Positions 24,237 through 34,078 of a stretch of 64,000 nt of DNA are shown here, in pieces. A model generated the notes under the pieces. The model searched no databases. It was not told the origin of the DNA and saw only the letters and a program-made list of their open reading frames with translations. The translations under genes were made by a program, and so were the position numbers. This stretch comes from Brachybacterium sp. P6-10-X1 (GTDB taxonomy: Bacteria > Actinomycetota > Actinomycetes > Actinomycetales > Dermabacteraceae), in NCBI RefSeq assembly GCF_001969445.1, contig NZ_CP017297.1:4321604-4385603 (forward strand). The letters run 5' to 3'. Position 1 is the first letter of the stretch. Each line of letters begins with the position of its first letter.

Positions 24237-25571
24237 GTGGCCGGAACCCAGATCTCCCTCGCAGTCATCAAGGTCGTCGGCGTCGGCGGCGGCGGTGTCA
24301 ATGCTGTCAACCGCATGATCGAGTCCGGGATGAAGGGCGTCGAATTCATCGCGATCAACACCGATGCGCAGGCGCTGCTGATGTCCGACGCGGATGTCAA
24401 GCTCGACGTCGGCAAGGACATCACCCGGGGACTCGGGGCCGGCGCCGACCCCGAGGTCGGCAAGCGGGCCGCCGAGGACCACGCCGAGGAGATCGAAGAG
24501 GTGATCCAGGGCGCGGACATGGTCTTCGTCACCGCCGGCGAAGGCGGCGGCACCGGGACCGGCGGCGCCCCCGTGGTCGCCAAGATCGCCCGCAGCCTCG
24601 GCGCGCTGACCATCGGCGTGGTCACCCGCCCGTTCACCTTCGAGGGGCGTCGCCGCTCCACGCAGGCCGAGTCGGGCATCGCCGGCCTCCAGGCCGAGGT
24701 CGACACGCTCATCGTCATCCCCAACGACCGTCTGCTCTCCATCGCGGACAAGCAGGTCTCCATGCTCGACGCCTTCAAGAGCGCCGACCAGGTGCTGCTC
24801 TCCGGCGTCCAGGGCATCACGGACCTGATCACCACGCCCGGGCTGATCAACCTCGACTTCGCCGACGTGAAGTCCGTGATGCAGGGAGCCGGCAGCGCCT
24901 TGATGGGCATCGGCTCCGCCCGGGGTGACGACCGTGCCCTGCAGGCCGCCGAGCTCGCGGTCTCCAGCCCGCTGCTGGAGGCCTCGATCGACGGTGCCTA
25001 CGGCGTGCTGCTGTCCATCCAGGGCGGCAGCGACCTGGGTCTGTACGAGGTCTCCGAGGCGGCCCGTCTGGTCCAGGAGGCCGCCCACCCGGACGCGAAC
25101 ATCATCTTCGGCTCCGTGATCGACGACGCTCTCGGCGACGAGGTGCGCGTCACGGTCATCGCCGCCGGCTTCGAGGGGGGCGGCCCGGCCCCGCGCCAGG
25201 ACGTCAGCCCGCAGCAGCGTCCGGCCCCGCGCCCCGAGCCCACCCCGGCACCGCGTCCCGCTCCTGCCCCGGCGGAGCAGCGCCCCGCCGGGGCAGGCGC
25301 CGGTGCGGCCGCCGCCCCGGGCGCCTGGGGGCTGCCGCAGCAGACCTTCTCGCCGTCGCGCCAGGGTCAGGCCTCCGCCGAGCCGGAGACCGAGGTGATG
25401 GAGCCCACCGAGGCAGATCAGGAGCAGCCGGCCCAGGGCGCACCGCAGCAGGCGCAGTTCCCGCCGCAGCCGGCCCCGCGCGCCCCCGAGCCGCAGCCGG
25501 CGCGGCCCCCGCGGATCGAGGAGCCGCCGTCGGACGACGACGACCTCGACCTGCCGTCCTTCCTCAAGTGA
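24237..25571 (+). CDS. ftsZ: Cell division GTPase FtsZ
   Basis: 444 aa. The tubulin signature GGGTGTG lies at 103-109. The N-terminal core opens with [18 protein letters not shown] and the T7 loop region reads [14 protein letters not shown]. After about residue 315 comes a long Pro/Ala/Gln linker, then the conserved C-terminal tail [12 protein letters not shown] that binds SepF and FtsW. FtsZ polymerises into the division ring. The GTG start has AGCAAGGA upstream. No ftsA is present, so SepF is the expected membrane anchor. The 238-nt upstream gap carries an inverted repeat and probably promoters. The end overlaps pgeF by 4 nt. Confidence 0.98.
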   Translation: MAGTQISLAVIKVVGVGGGGVNAVNRMIESGMKGVEFIAINTDAQALLMSDADVKLDVGKDITRGLGAGADPEVGKRAAEDHAEEIEEVIQGADMVFVTAGEGGGTGTGGAPVVAKIARSLGALTIGVVTRPFTFEGRRRSTQAESGIAGLQAEVDTLIVIPNDRLLSIADKQVSMLDAFKSADQVLLSGVQGITDLITTPGLINLDFADVKSVMQGAGSALMGIGSARGDDRALQAAELAVSSPLLEASIDGAYGVLLSIQGGSDLGLYEVSEAARLVQEAAHPDANIIFGSVIDDALGDEVRVTVIAAGFEGGGPAPRQDVSPQQRPAPRPEPTPAPRPAPAPAEQRPAGAGAGAAAAPGAWGLPQQTFSPSRQGQASAEPETEVMEPTEADQEQPAQGAPQQAQFPPQPAPRAPEPQPARPPRIEEPPSDDDDLDLPSFLK

Positions 25572-26320
25572 CGAGCACTCTCCCGGCACGGGCCCCGCGA
25601 CTGAGCGGGGCCCGTGCCCTGTTCACGGGGCGCGCCGGGGGAGTGAGCACCGGGGATCGCGCCGCGCTGAACCTCGCCCGTCACGTCGGGGACGACCCGG
25701 ACGCCGTCGAGCGCAACCGGCAGCGGGTGGCCGCGGCGATCGGGGCGCCCCTGGTGTTCGTCGACCAGGTGCACTCCGCCGAGGTCCACGTCGTGGCCGG
25801 CCCCACCGGGGGCCACGACGCGGGAGAGGTCCCCGTCGTCTCGGCCGACGCCCTGGTCACCCGGCGCGCGGACGTGGCGCTGGCGATCATGGTCGCGGAC
25901 TGCCTGCCGGTGCTGCTGGCCGACCCGGTCGCGGGAGTGGTCGGCGCCGCCCATGCCGGCCGTGCCGGGCTGCTGGACGGGGTGCTGGAGGCCACGATCT
26001 CCGAGATGCGCGCGCTGGGGTCCCGACCCGAGGACCTCACCGCCAGCATCGGCCCCTCCATCTGCGGGGCCTGCTACGAGGTCCCCGCGGCGATGCGCGA
26101 GGAGGCCGCCACCCGCCTGCCCGCCACCCGCGCCCGCACCCGCTGGGGCATCCCGGCCCTCGATCTGCGCGCCGGGGCGATCAGCGTGCTGCGGTCCGCC
26201 GGGGTCCCACCGGCCGCGATCGACGCCGAGCACCCCTGCACCCGCGAGGACGAGAGCCTGTTCTCGTACCGCCGACAGGCGAGCACCGGGCGGTTCGCCG
26301 GGGTGATCCGTCGGACCTGA
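25568..26320 (+). CDS. pgeF: PgeF/YfiH-family protein (multicopper-oxidase-like fold, DUF152)
   Basis: 250 aa. Family motifs: [30 protein letters not shown], the metal-site Cys in [12 protein letters not shown], and [14 protein letters not shown], where HAG(W)RG is usual. YfiH proteins bind zinc or copper through two His and one Cys and have been shown to act on purine nucleosides or to edit peptidoglycan precursors (removing L-Ser misincorporated by MurC in E. coli). The GTG start overlaps the ftsZ stop (GTGA). The place after ftsZ is standard in actinobacteria and fits a cell-wall quality-control role. Confidence 0.88.
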   Translation: MTSTLPARAPRLSGARALFTGRAGGVSTGDRAALNLARHVGDDPDAVERNRQRVAAAIGAPLVFVDQVHSAEVHVVAGPTGGHDAGEVPVVSADALVTRRADVALAIMVADCLPVLLADPVAGVVGAAHAGRAGLLDGVLEATISEMRALGSRPEDLTASIGPSICGACYEVPAAMREEAATRLPATRARTRWGIPALDLRAGAISVLRSAGVPPAAIDAEHPCTREDESLFSYRRQASTGRFAGVIRRT

Positions 26321-26465
26321 GCGGTGCGACACGACCACGACACGCCGACCGCCTCCCGGGGTCACGGAAAACCCTGGGGTACTTTCAACGTGCAAGGGCT
26401 CCCGCGCACTCCCCGTGCTTCCCCGGGGCCCAGGTCAGCGCGAACAACAAGCTGGGAGAACTGCG

Positions 26466-26954
26466 ATGGGCAACTGGCGCAACGCCATGGTCGCACTCGG
26501 CCTCGCCAACGAGGTCGACGACGAGTACTACGAGGACGAGCGGCTCCGTCAGGACGAGGCGGCCGCTCCTGCTCGCCGCACCGAGCGCGGCCCCGAGCCC
26601 GCTCCCGAACGGGAGGCCCAGGTGACCCCGATCCGACAGCGGTCGAACGTCGTGTCCATGGCCCCGGCAGTGGAGGAGTCGATGCAGCGCATCACCACGA
26701 TCCATCCACGTTCCTACAACGACGCGAAGGCGATCGGCGAGTCCTTCCGTGACGGGGTCCCCGTCATCGTGAACCTCTCGGACATGCAGGACGGCGACGC
26801 CAAGCGCATGGTCGACTTCTGCGCCGGTCTGATCTTCGGTCTGCGCGGCACCATCGAGCGAGTCACCTCCAAGGTGTTCCTGCTCTCCCCGGAGTTCGTC
26901 CAGGTCGACGGAGACACCTCTGCCGACGAGGGCAGCTTCTACAACCAGAGCTGA
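26466..26954 (+). CDS. sepF: Cell division protein SepF
   Basis: 162 aa. The amphipathic membrane-binding start is [14 protein letters not shown]. An acidic then variable linker (20-70) follows, then the SepF core (about 75-155) with [37 protein letters not shown] and [13 protein letters not shown]. SepF anchors FtsZ to the membrane in bacteria without FtsA. A 145-nt gap separates it from pgeF, and TACTTT (26380-26385) there is a possible -10. yggT begins 8 nt after its stop. Confidence 0.96.
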   Translation: MGNWRNAMVALGLANEVDDEYYEDERLRQDEAAAPARRTERGPEPAPEREAQVTPIRQRSNVVSMAPAVEESMQRITTIHPRSYNDAKAIGESFRDGVPVIVNLSDMQDGDAKRMVDFCAGLIFGLRGTIERVTSKVFLLSPEFVQVDGDTSADEGSFYNQS

Positions 26955-26962
26955 GCGTTCTC

Positions 26963-27253
26963 GTGCAGATCGTCGCAGGGGTGCTGTACCTCGCAGTCCT
27001 GCTGTATCTGATCGTGCTCATCGCGCGCCTGGTCCTGGAGTGGATCCAGTCCTTCGCCCGCGAGTACCGCCCCAGCGGGCTCGTGCTGGTGCTGTTCGAG
27101 GTCGTCTACACGCTGACCGATCCGCCCGTGAAGGGACTGCGACGGATCATCCCCCCGCTGCGCCTGGGTGCCGTGGTCCTCGACCTGAGCCTCATGATCC
27201 TGCTCGTCGTGGGCTGGATCCTGCTGTCCGTGCTCTCCGCCTTCACCTTCTGA
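26963..27253 (+). CDS. YggT-family (YlmG) membrane protein
   Basis: 96 aa with two hydrophobic segments (about 5-25 and 68-92) and the short YggT signature around SFAREYRPSG and LTDPPVKGLRRIIPPLR. YggT/YlmG proteins sit between sepF and divIVA in Gram-positive division clusters and are linked to membrane or nucleoid organisation, with no known biochemistry. The GTG start lacks a good Shine-Dalgarno, and translation is probably coupled to sepF, 8 nt upstream. Confidence 0.9.
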   Translation: MQIVAGVLYLAVLLYLIVLIARLVLEWIQSFAREYRPSGLVLVLFEVVYTLTDPPVKGLRRIIPPLRLGAVVLDLSLMILLVVGWILLSVLSAFTF

Positions 27254-27261
27254 GGGTGATC

Positions 27262-27286
27262 GCGCCCCCGGTGCGTCGTGGGGCGC
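27262..27286 (+). terminator. Possible terminator after yggT
   Basis: GCGCCCC (27262-27268) and GGGGCGC (27280-27286) form a 7-bp stem with an 11-nt loop, just before the wag31 promoter. Confidence 0.4.
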
Positions 27287-27299
27287 CCCCGACATCCGC

Positions 27300-27305
27300 T
27301 AGGCT
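27300..27305 (+). promoter_or_regulatory. -10 element of wag31
   Basis: TAGGCT, about 55 nt before the ATG, which has its own Shine-Dalgarno (AGAAGGTG). This suggests wag31 has its own promoter. Confidence 0.5.
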
Positions 27306-27360
27306 GTCGGCACCGCGCTTCACCGCGCATTTCGATCCCAGACTGACGAGAAGGTGACCC

Positions 27361-28083
27361 ATGGCTCTGATGCCCGATGACCTGCTGTCCAAGCGGTTCA
27401 CCCCGGTTCGGTTCTCCGAGGGCTATGACATGGACGAGGTGGACAACTACCTCGACAACGACATCCTGCCGCGCCTCCAAGAGCTGATCGACGAGAACAA
27501 CCGACTGACCAAGGAGCTCGAGGAGGCGCACAACCGCCTCGCCGAGGTCGAGTCGGCGCCCGCCGCTGCCGCCCCGGACGAGGCGGAGGAGACCGCGTCG
27601 GAAGAGGTCATCGACGAGACCCCGGTCTCGACGACGTCCGCCGTCTCGACGACGCCCGCGCAGGACGAGGACGTCACGGCCCAGCAGGCCGCCGTCGACG
27701 ACGTCCCGGCCGAGGAGGAGCCCGGCGCCGCCCCGGCCGTCGCTCCCGCCGTGGCAGAGAGCCCGGACCAGTCCGCAGCCGGCATCATCGCCCTGGCGAA
27801 CCGTCTGCACGACGAGCACGTCAAGAACGGCGAGGACGAGCGCGACCGGATGATCACCGAGGCCAACGACGAGCACAAGCGCATCGTCGGCGAGGCGGAG
27901 GAGAAGTCCCGCACCACCTTGGCCGATCTCGAGACCAAGAAGGCCGAGCTCGACAAGACCATCGAGGGGCTGCGCAACTTCGAGCGCGACTACCGCAACC
28001 GGCTGCGCAACTACCTCGAGAACCAGCTGCGTGATCTCGACACCAGCGAGACGCAGGACAAGCAGGCGAACTTCGGTCTGTGA
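27361..28083 (+). CDS. wag31: Polar growth organiser Wag31/DivIVA
   Basis: 240 aa. The DivIVA membrane-binding start is MALMPDDLLSKRFTPVRFSEGYDMDEVDNYLD. A first coiled coil (about 33-62) is followed by an acidic Ala/Glu/Asp-rich linker (62-135) and a long second coiled coil (about 138-225). DivIVA proteins sense membrane curvature and recruit cell-wall synthesis to poles and septa in actinobacteria. It has its own ribosome site and a candidate promoter. The stop overlaps the lspA GTG (GTGA), so pole organisation and lipoprotein processing are transcriptionally linked. Confidence 0.96.
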   Translation: MALMPDDLLSKRFTPVRFSEGYDMDEVDNYLDNDILPRLQELIDENNRLTKELEEAHNRLAEVESAPAAAAPDEAEETASEEVIDETPVSTTSAVSTTPAQDEDVTAQQAAVDDVPAEEEPGAAPAVAPAVAESPDQSAAGIIALANRLHDEHVKNGEDERDRMITEANDEHKRIVGEAEEKSRTTLADLETKKAELDKTIEGLRNFERDYRNRLRNYLENQLRDLDTSETQDKQANFGL

Positions 28084-28709
28084 ACCCCGCTGATCCCTCC
28101 TCGACGAGCGCCGGGCCCACAGGGTCCGGCGCTCGTCGCCGTCCGGGCCGTCTCACCGTCCTCGGCGGCATGGCGGCCGTCGGCGCGGTGATCGCCGTCG
28201 CCGACCAGCTGACCAAGAACTGGGCCGAGGCGACCCTTCCGCTGCTGGACCCCCAGCCCTTCCTCGGCGAGTTCCTGCAGCTGACCCTGCTGTACAACTC
28301 GGGGGCGGCCTGGGGGCTGGGCGCGGAGATCACCCCGGTGGTCACCGGGGTGCAGATCCTGATCGTGCTCGGCGTGATCGTCTTCGCCCTGCGTGCCGTG
28401 CGCTCGCTCTGGTACACCCTGGCCTTCGGCCTGATCCTGGGCGGGGCGCTGGGCAACATCCACGACCGCCTGCTGCGTCCGCCCGGCCCGTTCCACGGCG
28501 AGGTCGTCGATTTCCTCGAGCTGCCGCACTGGCCCGTGTTCAACGTGGCCGACATGGCCGTCGTCGGCGGGGCGATCCTCGTCGTGCTGCTGGGGATCAT
28601 CGGCCACGCGCCCGATCCCGTCGCGGACGCAGCCGAGCGGGCCGCGGGGGCCGCGGCGACGGAGCAGGCGCAGGACGGGGAGCAGGCGCAGGACGGAGAC
28701 GCCCGGTGA
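28080..28709 (+). CDS. lspA: Lipoprotein signal peptidase LspA
   Basis: 209 aa. Four membrane segments, with catalytic aspartates in GNIHDRLL and FNVADMAVVGG and the family NSGAAWGL motif. It cuts signal peptides from diacylglyceryl-modified prolipoproteins such as the peptide-binding protein encoded at 39.5 kb. The start is a GTG that overlaps the wag31 stop. The C-terminal tail (about 180-209) is an Ala/Glu/Gln-rich extension with a repeated EQAQDG and is not part of the enzyme. rluA-family gene follows with 4-nt overlap. Confidence 0.95.
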   Translation: MNPADPSSTSAGPTGSGARRRPGRLTVLGGMAAVGAVIAVADQLTKNWAEATLPLLDPQPFLGEFLQLTLLYNSGAAWGLGAEITPVVTGVQILIVLGVIVFALRAVRSLWYTLAFGLILGGALGNIHDRLLRPPGPFHGEVVDFLELPHWPVFNVADMAVVGGAILVVLLGIIGHAPDPVADAAERAAGAAATEQAQDGEQAQDGDAR

Positions 28710-29629
28710 GCACCTCCCGCACCCTCCTGGTCCCCGACGGGCTCGCCGGGGAGCGCGTGGACGTCGGCATCTCGAGGATGCTGGGACTGTCCCGCACCCG
28801 CGCCGCGGACCTCGTCATGGCCGGGAACGTACAGGTGGACGGCCAGATGCCGGCCCGCTCCACCCGTCTCGAGCCCGGTGCGACGGTCGACGTCCAGCTG
28901 CCCGACGAGCGGCCCGCCGCCGAGGCGCGGCCCCAGATCGCCGCGGGCATGAGCCTGGTCCACCAGGACGAGGACATCGTGGTGATCGACAAGCCCGTCG
29001 GCGTCGCCGCCCACCCCAGCGCCGGTTGGTCAGGGCCCACCGTGCTCGGCCACCTCGCCGCGGCCGGCGTCAGCATCCGCACCAGCGGCGACCCGGACCG
29101 CCAGGGCATCGTCAGCCGCCTGGACGTCGGCACCAGCGGGCTGATGGTCATCGCCCGCACCGAGCGCGCCTACACCACGCTGAAGGACGCCTTCCGCGCC
29201 CGGGAGGTCGGCAAGGTGTACCACGCCGTCTGCCAGGGCACCCCGGACCAGCCCGAGGGGACCATCGAGGCGGCGATCGGCCGCTCGCCGAACCACGACT
29301 ACAAGTTCGCGGTGCGCCGGGACGGCAAGCACTCGGTGACCCACTACGAGACCCTCGAGGCCCTGCACGGCGCGACCCTGCTGAAGGTGCGCCTGGAGAC
29401 CGGCCGCACCCACCAGATCCGCGTGCACCTGGCAGCCCTGCACCACCCGCTGGTCGGCGACCCGCTCTACGGCGCCGACCCCACCCTCGCCGCGCGCATC
29501 GGCCTGATCCGGCAGTGGCTGCACGCGATGGAGCTGACGTTCCTCCATCCCGCCACCGGGCGCGAGGTGACCTTCACCTCGCAGTACCCCCGAGACCTCG
29601 GGGCCGCGCTCGACGCGCTGCGCGACTGA
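28706..29629 (+). CDS. RluA-family 23S rRNA pseudouridine synthase (RluD-like)
   Basis: 307 aa. An N-terminal S4 RNA-binding domain (about 12-75: GERVDVGISRMLGLSRTRAADL) is followed by the pseudouridine synthase domain with active-site Asp in SRLDVGTSGLMVIART and the closing motif GRTHQIRVHLAALHHPLVGD. It isomerises uridines in 23S rRNA, probably around helix 69 as RluD does. Which sites it modifies cannot be told from sequence. The GTG start overlaps the lspA stop. The wag31-lspA-rluA order is common in actinobacteria. Confidence 0.92.
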   Translation: MSTSRTLLVPDGLAGERVDVGISRMLGLSRTRAADLVMAGNVQVDGQMPARSTRLEPGATVDVQLPDERPAAEARPQIAAGMSLVHQDEDIVVIDKPVGVAAHPSAGWSGPTVLGHLAAAGVSIRTSGDPDRQGIVSRLDVGTSGLMVIARTERAYTTLKDAFRAREVGKVYHAVCQGTPDQPEGTIEAAIGRSPNHDYKFAVRRDGKHSVTHYETLEALHGATLLKVRLETGRTHQIRVHLAALHHPLVGDPLYGADPTLAARIGLIRQWLHAMELTFLHPATGREVTFTSQYPRDLGAALDALRD

Positions 29630-29658
29630 CCCGGGCGCGCCCCGGGCCCGGCAGGCGG

Positions 29659-29664
29659 TAGCGT
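29659..29664 (+). promoter_or_regulatory. Leaderless-type -10 of the gene at 29671
   Basis: TAGCGT ends 6 nt before the ATG. The intervening CGAGGC is too close to act as a ribosome site. Confidence 0.6.
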
Positions 29665-29670
29665 CGAGGC

Positions 29671-30393
29671 ATGAGCGACGAGCAGACCTCCACGGCGCTG
29701 AGCCCCACGCGCGACGCAGCCCTGGCCCGCCCCGACTTCCCCTTCACGCGCGTCGCGCGCCGCCTCGGCATCGATCCCGCCGAGGCGGAGGTGGCGCTGC
29801 GCGACGACGACCGGGCCCGGACGGCGATCGCCCGCACGGTGGGCGAGTTCCTGGAGGCCGACGACGCCCGCCGCGCCGGTCGCGCGCCGGAGTCCGCGAT
29901 GGGGCTGGACCCCGACTTCCCGACCGGCGTCGGCATGGCCCTGGTCGGCGCGGCCGTGCTGTGGGAGGCCCGCGACCTGGTGCCGCAGGTCGCGCTGCGG
30001 GTGGCGAAGGACCACTACGAGGACGGGGCCGACGAGCTCGCCGCCAGCTACATCGCCCTCGTCCAGGAGTCCGTCGACCCCGGCGCGGAGAGCCGGGACG
30101 ACGCCATCGCCTGGGCCGCGCAGTCGCTGCTGGTCTCCGTGCTGCAGCGTTCCGGGGATCCCGCCCAGGCTGCGGAGATCGCCCGCGACCTGGCCGCCCA
30201 CGCGATCCCGATCGACCTGTGGCGCGATGACGACCCGTCCCTGCCGGACGATTCGATGTCCTGGCACGGCGGCGCCTTCGTCGGCGGCATCCCCCCGCGC
30301 CGTGACGAGCGCTCGCTGAGCTACGAGGACGTCCACGACTACATGAACACGCTGCTGGCCGACATGCGCCGCGAGCAGGAGGCGGAGGAGTAG
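29671..30393 (+). CDS. Protein of unknown function, acidic and helical
   Basis: I do not recognise this 240-aa protein. It is soluble (no signal peptide or membrane helix), rich in Ala, Asp, Glu and Arg, and probably mostly helical. The first 70 residues have a short ARRLGIDPAEAEVALRDD segment that could be a small helical domain. A central AASYIALVQESVDPGAESRDDAIAW region resembles a helical repeat, and the C-terminus has SWHGGAFVGGIPPRRDE and ends in acidic residues. It has an independent leaderless-type promoter and lies between the rluA-family gene and dnaE, all on the same strand. Third-position GC matches its neighbours, so it looks like a real, resident gene. Confidence 0.8.
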   Translation: MSDEQTSTALSPTRDAALARPDFPFTRVARRLGIDPAEAEVALRDDDRARTAIARTVGEFLEADDARRAGRAPESAMGLDPDFPTGVGMALVGAAVLWEARDLVPQVALRVAKDHYEDGADELAASYIALVQESVDPGAESRDDAIAWAAQSLLVSVLQRSGDPAQAAEIARDLAAHAIPIDLWRDDDPSLPDDSMSWHGGAFVGGIPPRRDERSLSYEDVHDYMNTLLADMRREQEAEE

Positions 30394-30491
30394 GCGGGCA
30401 TCGCGGGGGATCCCGTCCGCCCGACACGCCGGGCGCGCCGAGGTGACCTCACCGACCCCGTGCCGGCGGCGCGTCGAGACCTCCGACTGGC

Positions 30492-30497
30492 TACGCT
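30492..30497 (+). promoter_or_regulatory. Leaderless-type -10 of dnaE
   Basis: TACGCT ends 7 nt before the ATG at 30505. The GGAGGG in between sits only 1 nt from the ATG, too close for a normal Shine-Dalgarno. Confidence 0.6.
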
Positions 30498-30504
30498 GGA
30501 GGGT

Positions 30505-33500
30505 ATGGCTCCCGCGGACTCCGATGACTTCGTCCACCTCCACGTCCACACCGATTACTCGCTCCTGGACGGGGCCTCGAAGATCGACAAACTGGTCGAC
30601 GAGACCGTGCGACAGGGCCAGAAGGCCGTGGCCATCACGGACCACGGCTACCTGTTCGGCGCCTACGAGTTCTACCGGACCGCCACCGCCGCCGGCATCA
30701 AGCCGATCGTCGGCATCGAGGCCTACGTGACCCCGGGGACCAGCCGCCATGACCGCACCCGCCAGCAGTGGGGGACCCGGGAGCAGCAGCTCGCCGGCGA
30801 CGACGTCTCCGCCCGCGGGGCCTACACCCACCTCACTCTCCTCTCGCGCACCACGGCGGGCATGCACAACCTGTTCCGCCTGGGCTCCTACGCCTCCCTC
30901 GAGGGCCAGATGGGCAAGTGGCCCCGGATGGACCGCGAGATCCTCTCGACCTACTCCGACGGACTGATCGCCACCTCCGGCTGTCCCTCCGGCGAGGTGC
31001 AGACCCGGTTGCGCCTGGGACAGTTCGACGAGGCGGTCCGGGCCGCGGGCGAGTACCAGGACATGTTCGGCAAGGAGAACTACTTCATCGAGCTGATGGA
31101 CCACGGGCTCGACATCGAGAAGCGCGTGACCAAGGACCTGCTGGAGGTCTCCAAGGCCGTCGGCGCGCCGCTGGTGGCCACCAACGATCTCCACTACGTC
31201 ACCGAGCAGGACGCCCAGATCCAGGACGTCCTGCTGTGCATCAACTCCGGCTCCCGCCTGAACGACCCCGACCGCTTCAAGTTCGGCGGCTCCGGCTACT
31301 TCCTGAAGTCCGCCGCGCAGATGCGCGAGCTGTTCCGCGAGTTCCCCGAGGCCTGCGACAACACCCTGCGCATCGCCGAGATGTGCGAGGTGGAGTTCCG
31401 CACCACCGACGACGGCGCCAACTACATGCCCAACTTCCCCACCCCGGCGGGGGAGGACGAGGAGTCCTGGTTCATCAAGGAGATCCAGCGGGGTCTGGAG
31501 TACCGCTACCCCGCGGGGATCCCGGATGCCGTCCAGCAGCGCGCCGACTACGAGGTCGGCATCATCTTGCAGATGGGTTTCCCCGGGTACTTCCTGGTGG
31601 TCTCCGACTACATCAAGTGGGCCAAGGAGCAGGGGATCCGGGTGGGTCCCGGCCGTGGTTCCGGCGCCGGTTCGATGGTCGCCTACGCCATGCGCATCAC
31701 CGATCTCGATCCCCTTGAGCACGGTCTGCTGTTCGAGCGATTCCTGAACCCCGACCGCGTCTCGATGCCCGACTTCGACGTCGACTTCGATGATCGCCGC
31801 CGCGGCGAGGTCATCGAGTACGTCGAGCGCAAGTACGGCGACGACCGCATCGCCCAGGTCATCACCTACGGCGTCATGAAGACGAAGAACTCCCTCAAGG
31901 ACGCCGCCCGCGTGCTGGACTACCCCTACGCGATGGGCGACAGGCTCTCCAAGGCGCTCCCGCCGACGGTGATGGGCAAGGACATCTCGGTCAAGGGCAT
32001 CTTCGACCCCGAGGACAAGCGCTACGCGGAGGCCGGGGAGTTCCGCCGGCTCCACGACGAGGACCCCGACGTCCAGAAGGTCGTCGAGATCGCGAAGGGC
32101 GTGGAGGGCCTGACCCGCGGCTGGGGCGTCCACGCCTGCGCCGTGATCATGTCTAGCGACCCGCTGATCGACATCGTCCCGATGATGCGCCGCCCCTCGG
32201 ACGGCCAGATCATCACCCAGTTCGAGTACCCCACCCTGGAGACGCTCGGCCTGCTGAAGATGGACTTCCTGGGGCTGCGCAACCTCACCGTGCTCTCCGA
32301 CGCCGTGGACAACATGGCGCGCAACGGCAAGACGCCGCCGGACCTGGAGACGCTGCCCTTCGACGACGAGAAGACCTACGAGCTCCTCCAGCGTGGCGAC
32401 ACCCTGGGCGTTTTCCAGCTGGACGGCTCCGGCATGCGCACCCTGCTGCGGCAGATGAAGCCCGACCACTTCGCGGACATCACCGCGGTCTCCGCGCTGT
32501 ACCGCCCCGGCCCGATGGGCATGGGCTCGCACACCAACTACGCGCTGCGCAAGAACGGGCTGCAGGAGATCACCCCGATCCACCCGGAGCTCGAAGAGCC
32601 CCTCGCCCACATCCTGGACGAGACCTACGGCGTGCTGGTCTACCAGGAGCAGGTCATGCAGACCGCGCAGACGGTCGCCGGGTACAGCCTCGGCGAGGCC
32701 GACATCCTGCGCCGCGCGATGGGCAAGAAGAAGAAGGCCGAGCTGGACAAGCAGTACGTCTCCTTCGAGGCCGGGATGAAGGGCAACGGGTACTCCGACT
32801 CCGCCGTGCAGGCGCTGTGGGAGACGCTGCTGCCCTTCGCCGACTACGCCTTCAACAAGTCGCACTCCGCGGCCTACGGCGTGGTCTCCTACTGGACCGG
32901 TTACCTCAAGGCGAACCACCCCACCGAGTACATGGCGGCGCTGCTGACCTCCACCCAGGAGAATCGCGACCGTCTGGGCCTGTACCTCGGCGACTGCCGC
33001 CACCGCGGCATCACCGTGCTGCCGCCCGACGTCAACGAGTCCGACCTGTACTTCTCCGCCGTCGGCGACGACATCCGCTTCGGGCTGTCGGCGATCCGCA
33101 ACGTCGGCGCCCACGTGGTGAAGGAGATCATCACCACCCGCGAGGAGAAGGGCGCCTTCACCTCCTTCACCGACTTCCTGGACAAGGTGCCGCTGACCGT
33201 GTGCAACAAGCGCACGATCGAGTCGCTCATCAAGGGCGGGGCCTTCGACTCCCTCGGCGCGAACCGTCGCTCCCTGGTGCTCATCCACGAGGACGCGGTC
33301 GACTCCGTGGTCGACGTCAAGCGCAAGGAGGCCCAGGGCCAGTACGACCTGTTCGGCGACGTCTTCAGCGGCGGGGGAGGCGGCGAGGACGTCGCGACCG
33401 GCTCCGCGGCCACCATCGTGGTCCCCGACCTGCCGGAATGGGACCGCAAGGAGAAGCTCGCCTTCGAGCGGAACATGCTGGGCCTGTACGTCTCCGACCA

Positions 33501-34074
33501 TCCCCTGTACGGGCTCGAGCACGTCATCGCCCAGAACTCCTCGACCGCGATCAGCGCGCTGGCCGACGACGGCGCCGTCGAGGACGGCGCCATGGTCACC
33601 ATCGCGGGTCTGATCACGTCCCTGCAGCGCAAGACCACGAAGAAGGGCGACATGTGGGCGATCGCCACGGTCGAGGACCTGGAGGGCTCGATCGACTGCC
33701 TCCTGTTCCCCTCCACCTACCAGACCGTCGCCACCGAGCTCGCGGAGGACCTCGTCGTCTCGATGAAGGGCCGGGTGGACACCTCCAAGGGCATGCCGGA
33801 GCTGAAGGTCATGGAGATGACCATCCCGGAGACCGGGGGAGGGCCCGACGGCCCGGTCACCATCGCCCTGCCCGCGATGCGCGCCACCACCAAGGTCGCT
33901 CAGCAGCTGCGCGGCGTGCTGGAGGACAACCCCGGCCCCAGCGAGGTGCGACTGCGTCTGCAGGAGCCGGGCCGGTCCACGCTGATGCAGCTGGACAAGC
34001 GGCTGTCGGTCGCCCCGTCGGCCGCGCTGTACGCCTCGCTGAAGACGTTGCTGGGCCCGGGCTGCCTGCAGTGA
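30505..34074 (+). CDS. dnaE: DNA polymerase III alpha subunit
   Basis: 1189 aa, usual for DnaE1. The N-terminal PHP domain starts with FVHLHVHTDYSLLDGAS and includes TDHGYLFGAYEFY. The polymerase core carries the catalytic pair in PDFDVDFDD (Asp423, Asp425), with RGSGAGS and NKSHSAAYGV further on. Helix-hairpin-helix and OB-fold domains follow, the latter around AGLITSLQRKTTKKGDMWAIATVEDLEG. This is the replicative polymerase. I prefer the ATG at 30505 because conserved sequence begins within ten residues and a leaderless -10 fits it. A GTG at 30460 would add 15 residues. The endonuclease/phosphatase gene begins 4 nt after its stop. Confidence 0.98.
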   Translation: MAPADSDDFVHLHVHTDYSLLDGASKIDKLVDETVRQGQKAVAITDHGYLFGAYEFYRTATAAGIKPIVGIEAYVTPGTSRHDRTRQQWGTREQQLAGDDVSARGAYTHLTLLSRTTAGMHNLFRLGSYASLEGQMGKWPRMDREILSTYSDGLIATSGCPSGEVQTRLRLGQFDEAVRAAGEYQDMFGKENYFIELMDHGLDIEKRVTKDLLEVSKAVGAPLVATNDLHYVTEQDAQIQDVLLCINSGSRLNDPDRFKFGGSGYFLKSAAQMRELFREFPEACDNTLRIAEMCEVEFRTTDDGANYMPNFPTPAGEDEESWFIKEIQRGLEYRYPAGIPDAVQQRADYEVGIILQMGFPGYFLVVSDYIKWAKEQGIRVGPGRGSGAGSMVAYAMRITDLDPLEHGLLFERFLNPDRVSMPDFDVDFDDRRRGEVIEYVERKYGDDRIAQVITYGVMKTKNSLKDAARVLDYPYAMGDRLSKALPPTVMGKDISVKGIFDPEDKRYAEAGEFRRLHDEDPDVQKVVEIAKGVEGLTRGWGVHACAVIMSSDPLIDIVPMMRRPSDGQIITQFEYPTLETLGLLKMDFLGLRNLTVLSDAVDNMARNGKTPPDLETLPFDDEKTYELLQRGDTLGVFQLDGSGMRTLLRQMKPDHFADITAVSALYRPGPMGMGSHTNYALRKNGLQEITPIHPELEEPLAHILDETYGVLVYQEQVMQTAQTVAGYSLGEADILRRAMGKKKKAELDKQYVSFEAGMKGNGYSDSAVQALWETLLPFADYAFNKSHSAAYGVVSYWTGYLKANHPTEYMAALLTSTQENRDRLGLYLGDCRHRGITVLPPDVNESDLYFSAVGDDIRFGLSAIRNVGAHVVKEIITTREEKGAFTSFTDFLDKVPLTVCNKRTIESLIKGGAFDSLGANRRSLVLIHEDAVDSVVDVKRKEAQGQYDLFGDVFSGGGGGEDVATGSAATIVVPDLPEWDRKEKLAFERNMLGLYVSDHPLYGLEHVIAQNSSTAISALADDGAVEDGAMVTIAGLITSLQRKTTKKGDMWAIATVEDLEGSIDCLLFPSTYQTVATELAEDLVVSMKGRVDTSKGMPELKVMEMTIPETGGGPDGPVTIALPAMRATTKVAQQLRGVLEDNPGPSEVRLRLQEPGRSTLMQLDKRLSVAPSAALYASLKTLLGPGCLQ

Positions 34075-34078
34075 CCCC

